64,000 bases of DNA from Lacunisphaera sp. (GCA_029945445.1 JAQSCO010000060.1:494361-558360), one strand, 5' to 3'. Shown: positions 24,667 through 33,775, numbered from the stretch's first letter. Translations and numbers: made by a program. Notes: generated by a model from the letters alone, not told the origin.

Positions 24667-27042
24667 TCAGCGCGCCGACCCGACGGCGCACACCACGCGA
24701 AAACCGACGTAGTTGCTGCGGAAGTCGCGGGTGCCACGGTAGGAGGAAGCGAGGTTGACACGCACGATGTAGATGAACGAAGCCCCCCGCAGGCCGGATG
24801 AACGGTCGCCTACACGCTCCCAGACATTGCCCCCGAGGTCGTAAATGCCGTAACGGTTGGCCGTGAAGCTGCCGACCGGCGCGGTGCGGGCAAATCCGTC
24901 ATTATACCCGTCAATCGTGGCCCAACCCGAATTCCAATCGGCATCCCGAGCCTCGCTGCCCGCATAGTTGCCTGCTCCCCGCGGCGGCGGCCAGTCCCTG
25001 CCCCACGGAAACTCATCCGGGCCCACGGCGGCGTCCCACTCGGCGTCGGTCGGCAGGCGGTATTCCTGATCGGCCGCCAGCCGGCCCTCGCGCCTTTCCT
25101 TCTGGGTCAGCCACGCGCAAAACGCTTTGGCGTCGGCTTCGTTCATTCCCACCACCGGATGCGTCGGTCCTTGGGAAAAACCTGGACTCTTCCAACTGTC
25201 ACCTTGCTGGGCCCAATTGCCGCGCCGCAGGGAATACATGCCCTGCGTGGCGTCATGGCCGGTTTCCTTCACAAAGACCTCAAAATCCTGCACGCGCGCC
25301 TCCCAGATGCAGAAGAGCACACCCGTCCCCGGCACCGGCACGAACTTCTGGCCGAGGGTGTTTTCCCACGGCTGGCCGGGTTGGGGGAAAGTCTGTTTCT
25401 CCAGCTCGGCCGACAGCCGCAGCTCGGTGTTGCGCGCCACCACACCCGAAACCTCGGCTGATTTGTAGCCCTTTTGCTGGAGCGTAAGCCGGTAGCTGCC
25501 CAACTGGGTGCGACCGGTGAAAGGCGTGCGGCCGATTTCCTTGCCGTCCTGCAGGATCGCCGCGCCGGCCGGCGTGCTCGTGATGACCAAGGTCCCCATG
25601 CTGCGCACGAGCGTCACGTCGAGGTCGGCAAAGTCGTTCTCCCTCACCTCCACCTCACCCGTCCACTCTTCGTAGCCGTCGAGCCGGACGCGCACCGGAT
25701 ACTTGCCGAGCTTCTGGTCCTTCAAGGTCAGCGGGGATTTGTCCAACGCGAGCGCACCCACGCGGACCTCGGCGCCGGCGGGATTCGTGCGAATGACGAG
25801 GCCGCCCCGGGCGGCGGCGAGATGCTCGGCGGCCTGCCGCTCCCGCTCCTGCTTCGCCTTGGCCTCGACGGCGGCCTGCTCCTGGACCGTGCGCAACTTG
25901 GCCGCCTCGATTTCCAAGCGCTGTTTCTCCGCCGTGTCTGCGGCGGCCTTCTGCTGCAGCTCCAACCGGGCGACCTCGGCTTTGCGCGCTTGCTCGGGAG
26001 CGTAGGAACCAAAGTAGTAGCCGAGGGCGGCGAGCGCGATGACGCCGGCGGCGAGGGCGGCGTAGAGCGGGGTTTTGGATTTTGGATTTTCGGTTTTAGA
26101 TTTGGCCAGCGGCTCAGCGGGGCGATTCGCCCTACCTGGATCAGCCTTCGTGCTCTTCGTGTCCTTCGTGGTTAATCCCAGCCGCTCCGCCACCTCGCCG
26201 GCGGTTTGCGGGCGGTCCTTGGTCTCCTTTGCGAGGCAGGCGGCGATCGTGGCCTCCCAGGCGGCCGGCACCGGCTCGCCGGCAATCTCGTTCGCCAGCC
26301 TCCGCTCGTTCACCGACACCGGCACCTTGGTCTGCACCTGAGCCAGAATGTTGCCCGTGTGGAACGGCGGCTTGCCGGTCAATAATTCGTAGAGCACCGC
26401 GCCGAGGGAATAGATGTCGTCCGTCACCGCCGGGTCCTCGCCCATCATCTGCTGCGGGCTCATGTAGAGCGGCGTGCCGCTGCTGCCCGCCTGTTTCGAG
26501 ACGCGGGAGACGCTGTCGCTCACGCTGGCGGCAATGCCGAAGTCGGCCACCTTCAGGTCGCCGCGGGCGTCGATCATGAGGTTGGCCGGCTTGAGGTCGC
26601 GGTGAACGATCTGCGCCTTGCCGTGCGCGTAATCGAGCGCCTCGCAAAGTTGCTTCGTCCACACGCCCAACTCCGCCACATCGAAACAACCGCGAGGCTG
26701 CTCGAGCTTGTGCGCCGTCAGCGTGGACCCGGCGATATACTCCATGGAGATGGCGACCGTGCGGGCATCCTGAATAAAGTCGTGGATCCGGATGATGTTC
26801 GAATGCGTCAGGTCGAGACTGCGGCGCGTCTCGCGCTTCATGTCGCGCACGGCCTCGGGATCGAGGGCCACGACCTCGGGCAGGAATTTCATGGCAATGT
26901 CGCGCTCCAACTCGTCGTCGCGCGCGAGCCACACCACCCCCATGCCGCCGCGGCCGAGAATTTTCTTCAGCGTGTAGCGATTGAAAATTTTCTGGCCGGG
27001 CGAGAAGCCTTTGATGGTCGCGCCGAGATCGAGGTCGTCCAT
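24667..27042 (-). CDS. DGR target: membrane Ser/Thr kinase with PEGA repeats and hypervariable FGE/C-type-lectin domain (kinase 4)
   Basis: 791 aa. Kinase domain 23-290: G-R-G-G-M-G 30-35, Lys52, HRDLKPAN 147-154, DFG 167-169, Y-M-S-P-Q-Q 193-198. Membrane helix about 325-345, coiled coil about 350-410, PEGA repeats about 415-480 and 484-548. An FGE-sulfatase/SUMF1-type C-type-lectin domain spans about 560-791 (Y-R-L-P-T-D-A-E-W at 661-669, G-G-N-V-W-E 737-742, G-L-R-G-A-S-F 750-756, G-F-R-V 780-783). Its final 44 codons are the VR. The likely topology puts the variable surface outside the cytoplasm. The ATG at 27042 is chosen because the upstream in-frame ATG lies inside the sigma-54 promoter. 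Confidence 0.96.
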   Translation of the reverse strand: MDDLDLGATIKGFSPGQKIFNRYTLKKILGRGGMGVVWLARDDELERDIAMKFLPEVVALDPEAVRDMKRETRRSLDLTHSNIIRIHDFIQDARTVAISMEYIAGSTLTAHKLEQPRGCFDVAELGVWTKQLCEALDYAHGKAQIVHRDLKPANLMIDARGDLKVADFGIAASVSDSVSRVSKQAGSSGTPLYMSPQQMMGEDPAVTDDIYSLGAVLYELLTGKPPFHTGNILAQVQTKVPVSVNERRLANEIAGEPVPAAWEATIAACLAKETKDRPQTAGEVAERLGLTTKDTKSTKADPGRANRPAEPLAKSKTENPKSKTPLYAALAAGVIALAALGYYFGSYAPEQARKAEVARLELQQKAAADTAEKQRLEIEAAKLRTVQEQAAVEAKAKQERERQAAEHLAAARGGLVIRTNPAGAEVRVGALALDKSPLTLKDQKLGKYPVRVRLDGYEEWTGEVEVRENDFADLDVTLVRSMGTLVITSTPAGAAILQDGKEIGRTPFTGRTQLGSYRLTLQQKGYKSAEVSGVVARNTELRLSAELEKQTFPQPGQPWENTLGQKFVPVPGTGVLFCIWEARVQDFEVFVKETGHDATQGMYSLRRGNWAQQGDSWKSPGFSQGPTHPVVGMNEADAKAFCAWLTQKERREGRLAADQEYRLPTDAEWDAAVGPDEFPWGRDWPPPRGAGNYAGSEARDADWNSGWATIDGYNDGFARTAPVGSFTANRYGIYDLGGNVWERVGDRSSGLRGASFIYIVRVNLASSYRGTRDFRSNYVGFRVVCAVGSAR
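24670..24799 (-). repeat. DGR variable repeat (VR), 3' end of kinase 4
   Basis: Covers the last 44 codons of the target (about residues 748-791), ending next to its TGA. Compared with the TR, 12 residues are changed: 757, 758, 759, 760, 762, 768, 770, 772, 774, 776, 778 and 779. Asn codons of the TR became Ile, Tyr, Ile, Tyr, Gly, Arg, Phe, Ser and Tyr; Glu and Asp became Val; Ile became Val. The scaffold residues (S-G-L-R-G-A-S-F, L-A-S-S, G-F-R-V-V-C-A-V) are unchanged. Confidence 0.97.
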
Positions 27043-27067
27043 GAGTGGGTGGGTGCGCAGATCAAGA

Positions 27068-27083
27068 GGCAAAACCCGTGCCA
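27068..27083 (-). promoter_or_regulatory. Sigma-54 promoter of kinase 4 and probably the DGR
   Basis: Minus strand TGGCACGGGTTTTGCC, a full match to the -24/-12 consensus, 25 nt upstream of the kinase 4 ATG. It could drive target, TR, avd, RT and hicBA as one transcript, since no obvious terminator separates them. Confidence 0.85.
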
Positions 27084-27113
27084 TGGCACGCCGAAAGAGC
27101 CGGACACGGCCGC

Positions 27114-29411
27114 TTAGGGTTGCAGGCTGGTCGGAAGCCTGTCTGCCAGTTTCAACCGCGATAGTGCGTTTTGGGCCGTAGCTTCGTCCACAATCCGTAA
27201 GTGGTAATCAAATCCGATGTCCAAAAACACATAGACCGTCTGGCCCATTGCAAATGACACATTCAGTTTCTTATCCCCCACCCCTAAGTCATAGACTCCA
27301 ACCGGCAGCGCGACTCTCCAATAGAAACCGTTAGGGAGGAGACCAGTCACTTGGCCGTTGATCAGCATTTCGAAACCCCCTCCGTCTGAACTCATAGCTA
27401 AACGCCACGGCCGATAGACCACGAGCGTTCCAACCCGCAGGACACTCTTGGTCAAGAGCACATCGACTTTCATGTTGTTCTCGGCCGTCACATTACGCTC
27501 CGCCGCGTCGTAGCCTTCGCGGGTAAAGGTGACGCGATACTCGCCGGGCACCTGATCGGTCAGACTCAGCGGCGTCAGCCCCGCGGGCTTGCCGTTCAAG
27601 GCTACCTGTGCGCCGGTCGGAGTGGAGTTGATCGTCAGACCGACGCCATGCAGGTCCGCGGCCAGCGGCGCATCTTCATTGCGCTTCACCGTCAGGGGTT
27701 TCACGACCGGGCGCCAGTCCGCGCGCTGAAAGGTCACACGGTATTCGCCCGGCGGAATCTGCGCCTGCTTGAAGGGCGTGACGCCCTCGAAGTGTCGGCT
27801 GTTGCCATCGAGTGATACTTTCGCCCCGGCCGGCAGGCTAGTGACGACTACGCTGCCCGTGGTGGCCAGCAACCGCACACGCTCAGCCCGGTGCTCGGTC
27901 CCCGGTTTGATGACATACGGGAAATCCTGTGATTCGTAACCCTCCTTCTCCACGCGGAAACTGACCTCACCGGGCTTGATCTCCTTGAACACCGCCGGGC
28001 TGGTCTTGCGCTCATTGCCTGGATAAAGCGTGACCGCCGCGCCCGCCGGCTCGGTCTCAATGGCGAGCGAGCCCGGCCGGTGCGCCGCCTCAAAGGCCAG
28101 CCAGGCGGTGCGGCGCTTGCCCAGCGCCTGCTCCATTCCGGCCGTAAGTCGGTCCGGCGCCGTGCCGAGATAGGTCTGCACGACCCTCTCCATGGCCTCG
28201 AACTCGGTGCGCGGAGCGTCGTCATGCACCGCGGCGATTTGCGCCAGAATGCCGGTAAATTCCACCTGCTCGCGTTCCGTCCGGGCCTTAGCCTCGGCGG
28301 CGGCCTCCTTCTCCGTCCGCTCCCGTGCCAGTTGCTGCGCCTTGCTCTCCTGTTCCGCGGCGAGCCGGACCTGTTCTTCCATCTGGCGTCTTTGTGCCGG
28401 CACCTGAACCCCAAAATAGTAGCCGGCACCTGCCAGCAGCAGGACCGCGGACGCAATACCGGCATAGAGTAGATTTTTGGTGGAACCTGACCTCCGGGCA
28501 GGTTCTGCGCGCGCCACCTTCAGCGCGGGAGCGCCGTCCAGCCGCGCGGCGAACTCGCGCATCGACTGCGGACGGTCCTGCGGTTCCTTGGCCAAGCACG
28601 CGGCGATGGTCGACTCCCACGCGGCAGGAATGGACGCACCGCCGTTACCTAATTCCTGGCGGCGCTCGGTCACGGATGGCGGCACCACGTGCTGGATTTG
28701 ATGGATGATCGCCGCCATGCCGCCCGAGTGGAACGGCGGCTTGCCGGTCAGCAACTCGTAGAGCGTGGCGCCGACGGCGTAGATGTCGTCCGTCACCTTC
28801 GGCGCGAGGCCGTTGAGCTGTTGCGGGCTCATATACGGCGGTGAGCCGGAGGTGCCGGCGTTCGCCGAGACCCGCGACACGCTGTCGGCGATGCTGCGCG
28901 CGATGCCAAAGTCCGTGACCTTGAGGTCGCCGTCCCGCCCGACCATGAGGTTGGCGGGCTTGAGGTCGCGGTGGACGATCTTCGCCTTTTCGTGCGCGTA
29001 GGCGAGCGCATCGCACAATTGCGCGAGCCACGGCTTCAATTCCTCCGGCGTGAACACGCCGTCCGGCCGCTCCACCCCGAGCTTGGAGAGCGTGTGGCCG
29101 TCGACGAATTCCATGGCGATGGCCGCGCTGCCGGGATCGTCGACAAAATCATAGATGCGGACGATGTGCGCGTGCGTGATCTGAAGGTTGCGTTTCGCCT
29201 CGCGCTTGAGCTCGTCCATCGCCTTCGGGTCGAGCACCACGACCTCGGGCAGGAACTTGAGCGCCACCGGCGTGTCGAGCTTGCCGTCCTCCGCCAGCCA
29301 GACGACGCCCATGCCGCCGCGGCCGAGAATCTTCTTCAGCGTGTAGCGCCCAAATAACTTTTGCCCGGGAGTGAAGCCGCGCACGGTGGCGCCAAAATCG
29401 AGGTCACTCAT
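27114..29411 (-). CDS. Membrane Ser/Thr kinase with PEGA repeats and DUF2846-like C-terminus (kinase 5)
   Basis: 765 aa from M-S-D-L-D-F-G. Kinase domain 23-290 with all catalytic motifs. Membrane helix about 314-337 and a charged coiled coil to about 440. About three PEGA repeats occupy 450-650 (repeated P-G-E-Y-R-V-T-F). The C-terminal 100 residues (G-T-L-V-V-Y-R-P-W-R, then L-I-N-G-Q-V-T-G-L-L-P-N-G-F-Y-W) resemble DUF2846, a beta domain of envelope lipoproteins. A 182-bp block (27613-27794) is identical to part of kinase 10. The start follows a weaker -24/-12 site at 29437-29452. Confidence 0.92.
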   Translation of the reverse strand: MSDLDFGATVRGFTPGQKLFGRYTLKKILGRGGMGVVWLAEDGKLDTPVALKFLPEVVVLDPKAMDELKREAKRNLQITHAHIVRIYDFVDDPGSAAIAMEFVDGHTLSKLGVERPDGVFTPEELKPWLAQLCDALAYAHEKAKIVHRDLKPANLMVGRDGDLKVTDFGIARSIADSVSRVSANAGTSGSPPYMSPQQLNGLAPKVTDDIYAVGATLYELLTGKPPFHSGGMAAIIHQIQHVVPPSVTERRQELGNGGASIPAAWESTIAACLAKEPQDRPQSMREFAARLDGAPALKVARAEPARRSGSTKNLLYAGIASAVLLLAGAGYYFGVQVPAQRRQMEEQVRLAAEQESKAQQLARERTEKEAAAEAKARTEREQVEFTGILAQIAAVHDDAPRTEFEAMERVVQTYLGTAPDRLTAGMEQALGKRRTAWLAFEAAHRPGSLAIETEPAGAAVTLYPGNERKTSPAVFKEIKPGEVSFRVEKEGYESQDFPYVIKPGTEHRAERVRLLATTGSVVVTSLPAGAKVSLDGNSRHFEGVTPFKQAQIPPGEYRVTFQRADWRPVVKPLTVKRNEDAPLAADLHGVGLTINSTPTGAQVALNGKPAGLTPLSLTDQVPGEYRVTFTREGYDAAERNVTAENNMKVDVLLTKSVLRVGTLVVYRPWRLAMSSDGGGFEMLINGQVTGLLPNGFYWRVALPVGVYDLGVGDKKLNVSFAMGQTVYVFLDIGFDYHLRIVDEATAQNALSRLKLADRLPTSLQP

Positions 29412-29436
29412 GCAGAGGTGGGTTGCACCGAGTAAA

Positions 29437-29452
29437 GGCATTCCCCATGCCA
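29437..29452 (-). promoter_or_regulatory. Degenerate sigma-54 promoter of kinase 5
   Basis: Minus strand TGGCATGGGGAATGCC: good -24 box, -12 box ATGC instead of TTGC. It has the same 25-nt distance to the ATG as kinase 4, and the CCGACTTTCGG palindrome (29460-29470) lies 7 nt beyond the -24 side. Confidence 0.6.
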
Positions 29453-29511
29453 TGGCACGCCGAAAGTCGGCGGCCAAGCCATCTTGGGACCCGCCGGACA
29501 AGGCCGGGCGG

Positions 29512-31986
29512 CTACTTCATCCTGGGCTTGCCAAGCAATCCCTTCGCAGTGACCGGCGGAGTTGTTCCCGCCGCGTCAGTCCGCCGGTAGAGGTAATCCA
29601 GGGTCTTGCCACTGTAGACCCATACCACGCGCACACTGTCCTCATCGACGATGGTCATCGAGACGGTGCCGGTGTAGAACGGAAACGCGGACGTGGTCTG
29701 GCCAAGAGTGGTCGATAGCGTCCGCGTGGCCTCGTTATAGGAATTCACCTGCCCACCGTCGGTCGCCACCGGGGCCAGCGGAATCTTGTGGGTGCCGGTG
29801 ATGCGCCCGGTGAGGTCAAAGGCAAGCTCGGCGTAGCCCCAACCGTTGTCGTAACGGTAGGTGTGGCCGACGACCAGCCGCAGGGCCCGACGAAGCGGCG
29901 GCTCCCGCAGGGTGAGTGAAACCGTTTCGTCCTTTTTGGCCGAGTAATTCAAGGTGGCTCCGTCATACCCCTCCAGGCTGGCCGCCAGCTGATAGGTCCG
30001 CGGCTCCAGGGCGGCGAGTCGCAGCGGGGTCACGCCCGCCGGACGGCCGTCCACCGTCAGCATCGCACCGGCCGGCTCGGAACGGATCTCCAGATTCACG
30101 CCGCGCAGCTCGGCGAAAACCTGCGCGTCCTTGCCGCGCTCAACCACCAGCTGTTTCTCCTGCGGCTGCCAGGCTTCGCGCTGGAAGGTGACCCGGTAGG
30201 CGCCCGCCGGCAGCGACGACTGGGTGAAGGGCGTGATGCCCTCGTGACGCCGGCCGCTGCCCTCCACGACCACGCGGAGACCGGAAGGGTCGCTGGTGAC
30301 GGCCACGCTCCCGAAGAGCGGCGCCAGGCGCACGGTCTCGGGTTTGTTTTCCTGGCCGGGCTTGATGGCGAAGGGCGTGTCCTGCGACTCGTAGCCCTCT
30401 TTTTCCACGCGGAAGCTGACCTCGCCGGGCTTGAGGTCCCGGAAGACCGCGGGGCTGGTCCGGCGCTCATTGCGCGGGTAAAGGATCACCGTCGCGCCGG
30501 CGGGCTCCGTCTCGACCAGCAGCGTGCCGGGGCGGTTGGCCGCCTCGTAGGCCTGCCACGCGGTGCGGCGGCGCTCCCAGGATTTTTCCGCGTCGGCCTT
30601 GAGCCGCGCGGGCGCCGCAGCCAGATACGCGCGCACCTGCGAGTCGAGTTCGTCGTAACTGGCGCGCGGGGCGTTGTCCGCCAGCCGCTCGATCGCGACG
30701 GCGATCAGCTGGTAGGATTGCTGCTCGGCCGACTCGCGCTGCCGTTGCGTTTCCTGCAGCCGGTCGCGCGCCAGCTGGCTGCGGGGCGACGACTCGCGCG
30801 CGATCGCTTCCAACTCGGCGACCGGGACCGCATTCGCCTGGATCCGGCTGCGCAGTTCCTCGGTGGCGCGGGCGGTCTGGGCCTTGGCCTGCTCATCCGC
30901 CTGGCGGCGGGCAGCCTGCTCGGCCTCCGCGCGCTGCTGCGGCACCATGACCATGAAATAATACCCGAAGCCGGCCCCCGCCAGCACCGCGGCGGCCCCC
31001 ACCGCATAAAGCCAGGTCCGGCGGGCGGGCGGTGCGACCGCTTTCACCGCCACCGGCTTGGGCTTGGCCGGCTCCGGCTGGACCTCGAAGGGCGCGCTCG
31101 TCGGTCCGGAACTCACCAGCCCGAGGCGCTGCGCCACCGCGTGGGCGCTGGCGGGACGCTGGGCGGCGTCCTTCGCCAGGCAGGCCGCGATCGTGTCCTC
31201 CCATTCGGCCGGGATCGTCGCCCCGGAAAGTTCCAACTCGTGGCGCCGGTCGGTGATCGCCGGCGGCACCTTGTTCTGCACCTGCAGCAGCACGTTGCCC
31301 GTATAGAAGGGCGGCTTGCCCGTGAGCAGCTCGTAGAGGGTCGCGCCCAAGGCGTAGATGTCGTCGGTGACGGCGGGTTTCTCGCCCATCATCTGCTGCG
31401 GGCTCATGTAGACCGGCGTGCCCGACGAGCCGGCTTGCGCGGAGATGCGCGAGACACTGTCCGAGATGCTGCGCGCGATGCCGAAGTCCGCGATCTTCAG
31501 GTCGCCGTGCGCGTCGAGGAGGAGATTGGCCGGCTTGAGATCGCGGTGGACGATGCGGGCCTTGCCGTGTGCGTAGGCCAGCGCGTCGCACAGCTGCCGG
31601 GTCACACGCCGGAGGCTGGCCGCCTCGAAAATCCGGCCGGGCTGGTCCATCCGGGAATTGGCCAGGGTGTCACCGGACACAAACTCCATCGAGATCGCCG
31701 CGGCGGCGGCATCCTCGACGAAATCGTAGATGCGCACGATATTGGAATGGGTGAGCTCGAGCGCCCGCCGGGTCTCGTGCTTCAATTCCTCCATCGCCGA
31801 GCGGTCGGACATCACCACCTCCGGCAGGAACTTCAGGGCCACATCCCGGTCCAGCTTGTCATCCCGCGCGAGCCACACGACGCCCATGCCGCCGCGCCCG
31901 AGGATTTTCTTCAGCGTGTAGCGCGCGAAGACCTTCTGGCCGGAGGAGAGGCCCTTGATGGTCGCACCGAAATCCAGGTCACTCAT
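29512..31986 (-). CDS. Membrane Ser/Thr kinase with PEGA repeats (kinase 6)
   Basis: 824 aa from M-S-D-L-D-F-G. Kinase domain 23-290 (H-R-D-L-K-P-A-N-L-L, DFG, V-Y-M-S-P-Q-Q). Membrane helix about 320-347 (Y-A-V-G-A-A-A-V-L-A-G-A-G-F), coiled coil to about 480. Three PEGA repeats lie at about 490-695 (P-G-E-V-S-F-R-V-E-K-E-G-Y, then L-P-A-G-A-Y-R-V-T-F). The last 120 residues form a strand-rich domain I do not recognise (L-V-V-G-H-T-Y-R-Y-D, then L-S-T-T-L-G-Q-T-T). A start 14 codons earlier is rejected because it lies beyond the promoter. Confidence 0.9.
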   Translation of the reverse strand: MSDLDFGATIKGLSSGQKVFARYTLKKILGRGGMGVVWLARDDKLDRDVALKFLPEVVMSDRSAMEELKHETRRALELTHSNIVRIYDFVEDAAAAAISMEFVSGDTLANSRMDQPGRIFEAASLRRVTRQLCDALAYAHGKARIVHRDLKPANLLLDAHGDLKIADFGIARSISDSVSRISAQAGSSGTPVYMSPQQMMGEKPAVTDDIYALGATLYELLTGKPPFYTGNVLLQVQNKVPPAITDRRHELELSGATIPAEWEDTIAACLAKDAAQRPASAHAVAQRLGLVSSGPTSAPFEVQPEPAKPKPVAVKAVAPPARRTWLYAVGAAAVLAGAGFGYYFMVMVPQQRAEAEQAARRQADEQAKAQTARATEELRSRIQANAVPVAELEAIARESSPRSQLARDRLQETQRQRESAEQQSYQLIAVAIERLADNAPRASYDELDSQVRAYLAAAPARLKADAEKSWERRRTAWQAYEAANRPGTLLVETEPAGATVILYPRNERRTSPAVFRDLKPGEVSFRVEKEGYESQDTPFAIKPGQENKPETVRLAPLFGSVAVTSDPSGLRVVVEGSGRRHEGITPFTQSSLPAGAYRVTFQREAWQPQEKQLVVERGKDAQVFAELRGVNLEIRSEPAGAMLTVDGRPAGVTPLRLAALEPRTYQLAASLEGYDGATLNYSAKKDETVSLTLREPPLRRALRLVVGHTYRYDNGWGYAELAFDLTGRITGTHKIPLAPVATDGGQVNSYNEATRTLSTTLGQTTSAFPFYTGTVSMTIVDEDSVRVVWVYSGKTLDYLYRRTDAAGTTPPVTAKGLLGKPRMK

Positions 31987-32011
31987 GAGCGCGGGGTTGG
32001 GCGTCATTAAG

Positions 32012-32027
32012 ACCAAACCCCCGGCCA
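32012..32027 (-). promoter_or_regulatory. Degenerate sigma-54 promoter of kinase 6
   Basis: Minus strand TGGCCGGGGGTTTGGT keeps TGGC and TTG but loses the final GC of the -12 box. It is recognised by position (25 nt from the ATG) and by the palindrome CCGACTTTCGG at 32035-32045, 7 nt away. It may be weak or inactive. Confidence 0.45.
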
Positions 32028-32067
32028 TAGCACGCCGAAAGTCGGCCCGCCGGCCGGCGGGAGGGAC

Positions 32068-33738
32068 TCACCAGTTCTGCCAGGCGGGCAGTTTGGCGAC
32101 GACCACAATGGTGATCACGATTAAGACAACGACGCCCGCGATCAGCCGCCAGCGCGGCGGCGCGCCCGCGGCCGGGAATCCGCGGAGACCGAGCACCAGC
32201 CGCACGAGATACAGCCAAGTGAGCGAGCCCATGACCACCCATGGCGGCCAGGAGTTCAGCACGACCGAATGATGGATGAACGATGGCAAAACCGGAAGCT
32301 TCGTGGCCATGGCCGCCACCACCCCGAGACCAAGCCCCAGCAGCAGTTCGACCGCGACTCCGGCCACCGACCGTGGCCGCGCCCCGACGAAGCAGGTCAT
32401 CCCGCCCAGCGCCAGCAACATTCCCATGACCGGGGGGCCGAGATGATTAACAAAGGCAGGCTGATCGACATTGGAACCATTGAGGGCCGCGTTCCCCAAT
32501 TCACTGAAACCGATATTCAACGTGACCAGCATCACCCCGAGCCCCAGCCAGGACCCCAGAGCAATTTCCCGCGGCAAGGCGCGCCGGACCAGGGCGATCG
32601 ACCCCGTTGTCCAGGCCACGAGCATGGAATATTCCACCCACCGCCACATCCCCTCCCAAGCCTCACCATTCCAATTGCTCGCCCAGCGCCAGCAAAGCAT
32701 CAGACCGCAGCCCCCGAGCGCAAGGAGCAGCGCGGAGCCACCCAGCGTCTTTACCTTGCGCCGCAGGCTGGATATCAGCGGCGTAACCCCGACCGGCGTC
32801 ACGACAGGAACCGAGACATCTGCCGCACCCGCGACGAGTGCCGGCACAGGCGAAGCAACCGACGTGGGTTCGCTTAATCTCCGCCAGAGATCCATGGCAT
32901 CGGCCGGACGGTCCTTCGGCTCCTTGGCGAGGCAGGCGGCGACCGCCGCCTCCCACTCCGCCGGAATCGGCTCGCCCTCGACGCCCAGTTCCTTCCGCCG
33001 CTCCGTCATCGGCGGCGGCACCTTGTTCTGTACCTGCATCATCACGTTGCCCGAATGGAACGGCGGCTTGGCCGTCAGCAATTCGTAGATCGTGGCGCCG
33101 AGCGCGTAGAGGTCGTCGGTCACGGCGGGCTTCTCCCCCATCATCTGCTGGGGCGACATGTAGACCGGAGTGCCCGAGCTGCCGACCTGCGCGCTCACCC
33201 GCGAGACGCTGTCGGAGATGGAGGCCGCGATGCCGAAATCCAGGATCTTAAGTTTCCCGCGGCCATCGACCATCAGGTTGGCTGGCTTGAGGTCGCGGTG
33301 CACGACCTCGGCATCCGCATGCGCGTATTCGAGGGCCTGGCAAAGTTGCCGGACCCACGGCGTGAGTTTCGCGAGCGGCAGGATGCGCGACGGTTCATCG
33401 ACGCGCAGGGAGGAGAGCGTGCTGCCGGCCACATACTCCATCGAGACGGCGGCGGTGCGGCCGTCGGTGACGAAGTCGTGGATCTTCACGATGTGGGGAT
33501 GCGCCAGCCCGATGGCGCGCCGCACCTCGCGCTTCATGTCGTCGATGCTCGCGCGGTCCGCCGCCACGACCTCGGGCAAAAACTTCAGCGCCGTCTCGCG
33601 GCCCAGTTCGTCGTCGCTCGCGAGCCACACCACCCCCATGCCGCCGCGGCCGAGGATCTTTTTCAGCGTATAGCGACCAAAGACCTTCTGCCCCGATGTG
33701 AAGCCCTTGAGTGTCGCGCCGAGATCGAGGTCGTCCAT
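32068..33738 (-). CDS. Ser/Thr kinase with polytopic membrane domain (kinase 7)
   Basis: 556 aa. Kinase domain 23-290 with G-R-G-G-M-G, HRDLKPAN and DFG. In place of a single helix and ectodomain, the C-terminal half has about six hydrophobic segments from residue 331 on (G-G-S-A-L-L-L-A-L-G-G-C-G-L-M-L, V-M-L-V-T-L-N-I-G-F, M-G-M-L-L-A-L-G-G-M, L-I-A-G-V-V-V-L-I-V-I-T-I-V-V-V). It may sense membrane state or partner with membrane proteins. Similar polytopic tails occur in kinase 14. Confidence 0.92.
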   Translation of the reverse strand: MDDLDLGATLKGFTSGQKVFGRYTLKKILGRGGMGVVWLASDDELGRETALKFLPEVVAADRASIDDMKREVRRAIGLAHPHIVKIHDFVTDGRTAAVSMEYVAGSTLSSLRVDEPSRILPLAKLTPWVRQLCQALEYAHADAEVVHRDLKPANLMVDGRGKLKILDFGIAASISDSVSRVSAQVGSSGTPVYMSPQQMMGEKPAVTDDLYALGATIYELLTAKPPFHSGNVMMQVQNKVPPPMTERRKELGVEGEPIPAEWEAAVAACLAKEPKDRPADAMDLWRRLSEPTSVASPVPALVAGAADVSVPVVTPVGVTPLISSLRRKVKTLGGSALLLALGGCGLMLCWRWASNWNGEAWEGMWRWVEYSMLVAWTTGSIALVRRALPREIALGSWLGLGVMLVTLNIGFSELGNAALNGSNVDQPAFVNHLGPPVMGMLLALGGMTCFVGARPRSVAGVAVELLLGLGLGVVAAMATKLPVLPSFIHHSVVLNSWPPWVVMGSLTWLYLVRLVLGLRGFPAAGAPPRWRLIAGVVVLIVITIVVVAKLPAWQNW

Positions 33739-33759
33739 GGTGGGGTGCGCGGATGAAGA

Positions 33760-33775
33760 GGCAAAACCCGCGCCA
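33760..33775 (-). promoter_or_regulatory. Sigma-54 promoter of kinase 7
   Basis: Minus strand TGGCGCGGGTTTTGCC, one mismatch in the -24 box, 21 nt upstream of the ATG. The palindrome CCGACTTTCGG is at 33783-33793, with the same 7-nt spacing as at kinases 5, 6 and 8. Confidence 0.75.

Noticed and set aside
24564..24761. Short minus-strand frame overlapping the target 3' end
   Set aside because: Shadow frame over VR and hairpin; no start context and no family.
27043..27084. Upstream ATG of kinase 4 (and similar ones of kinases 6 and 10)
   Set aside because: They lie within or beyond the sigma-54 promoter; the internal M-D-D-L-D-L-G start is shared by all paralogues.
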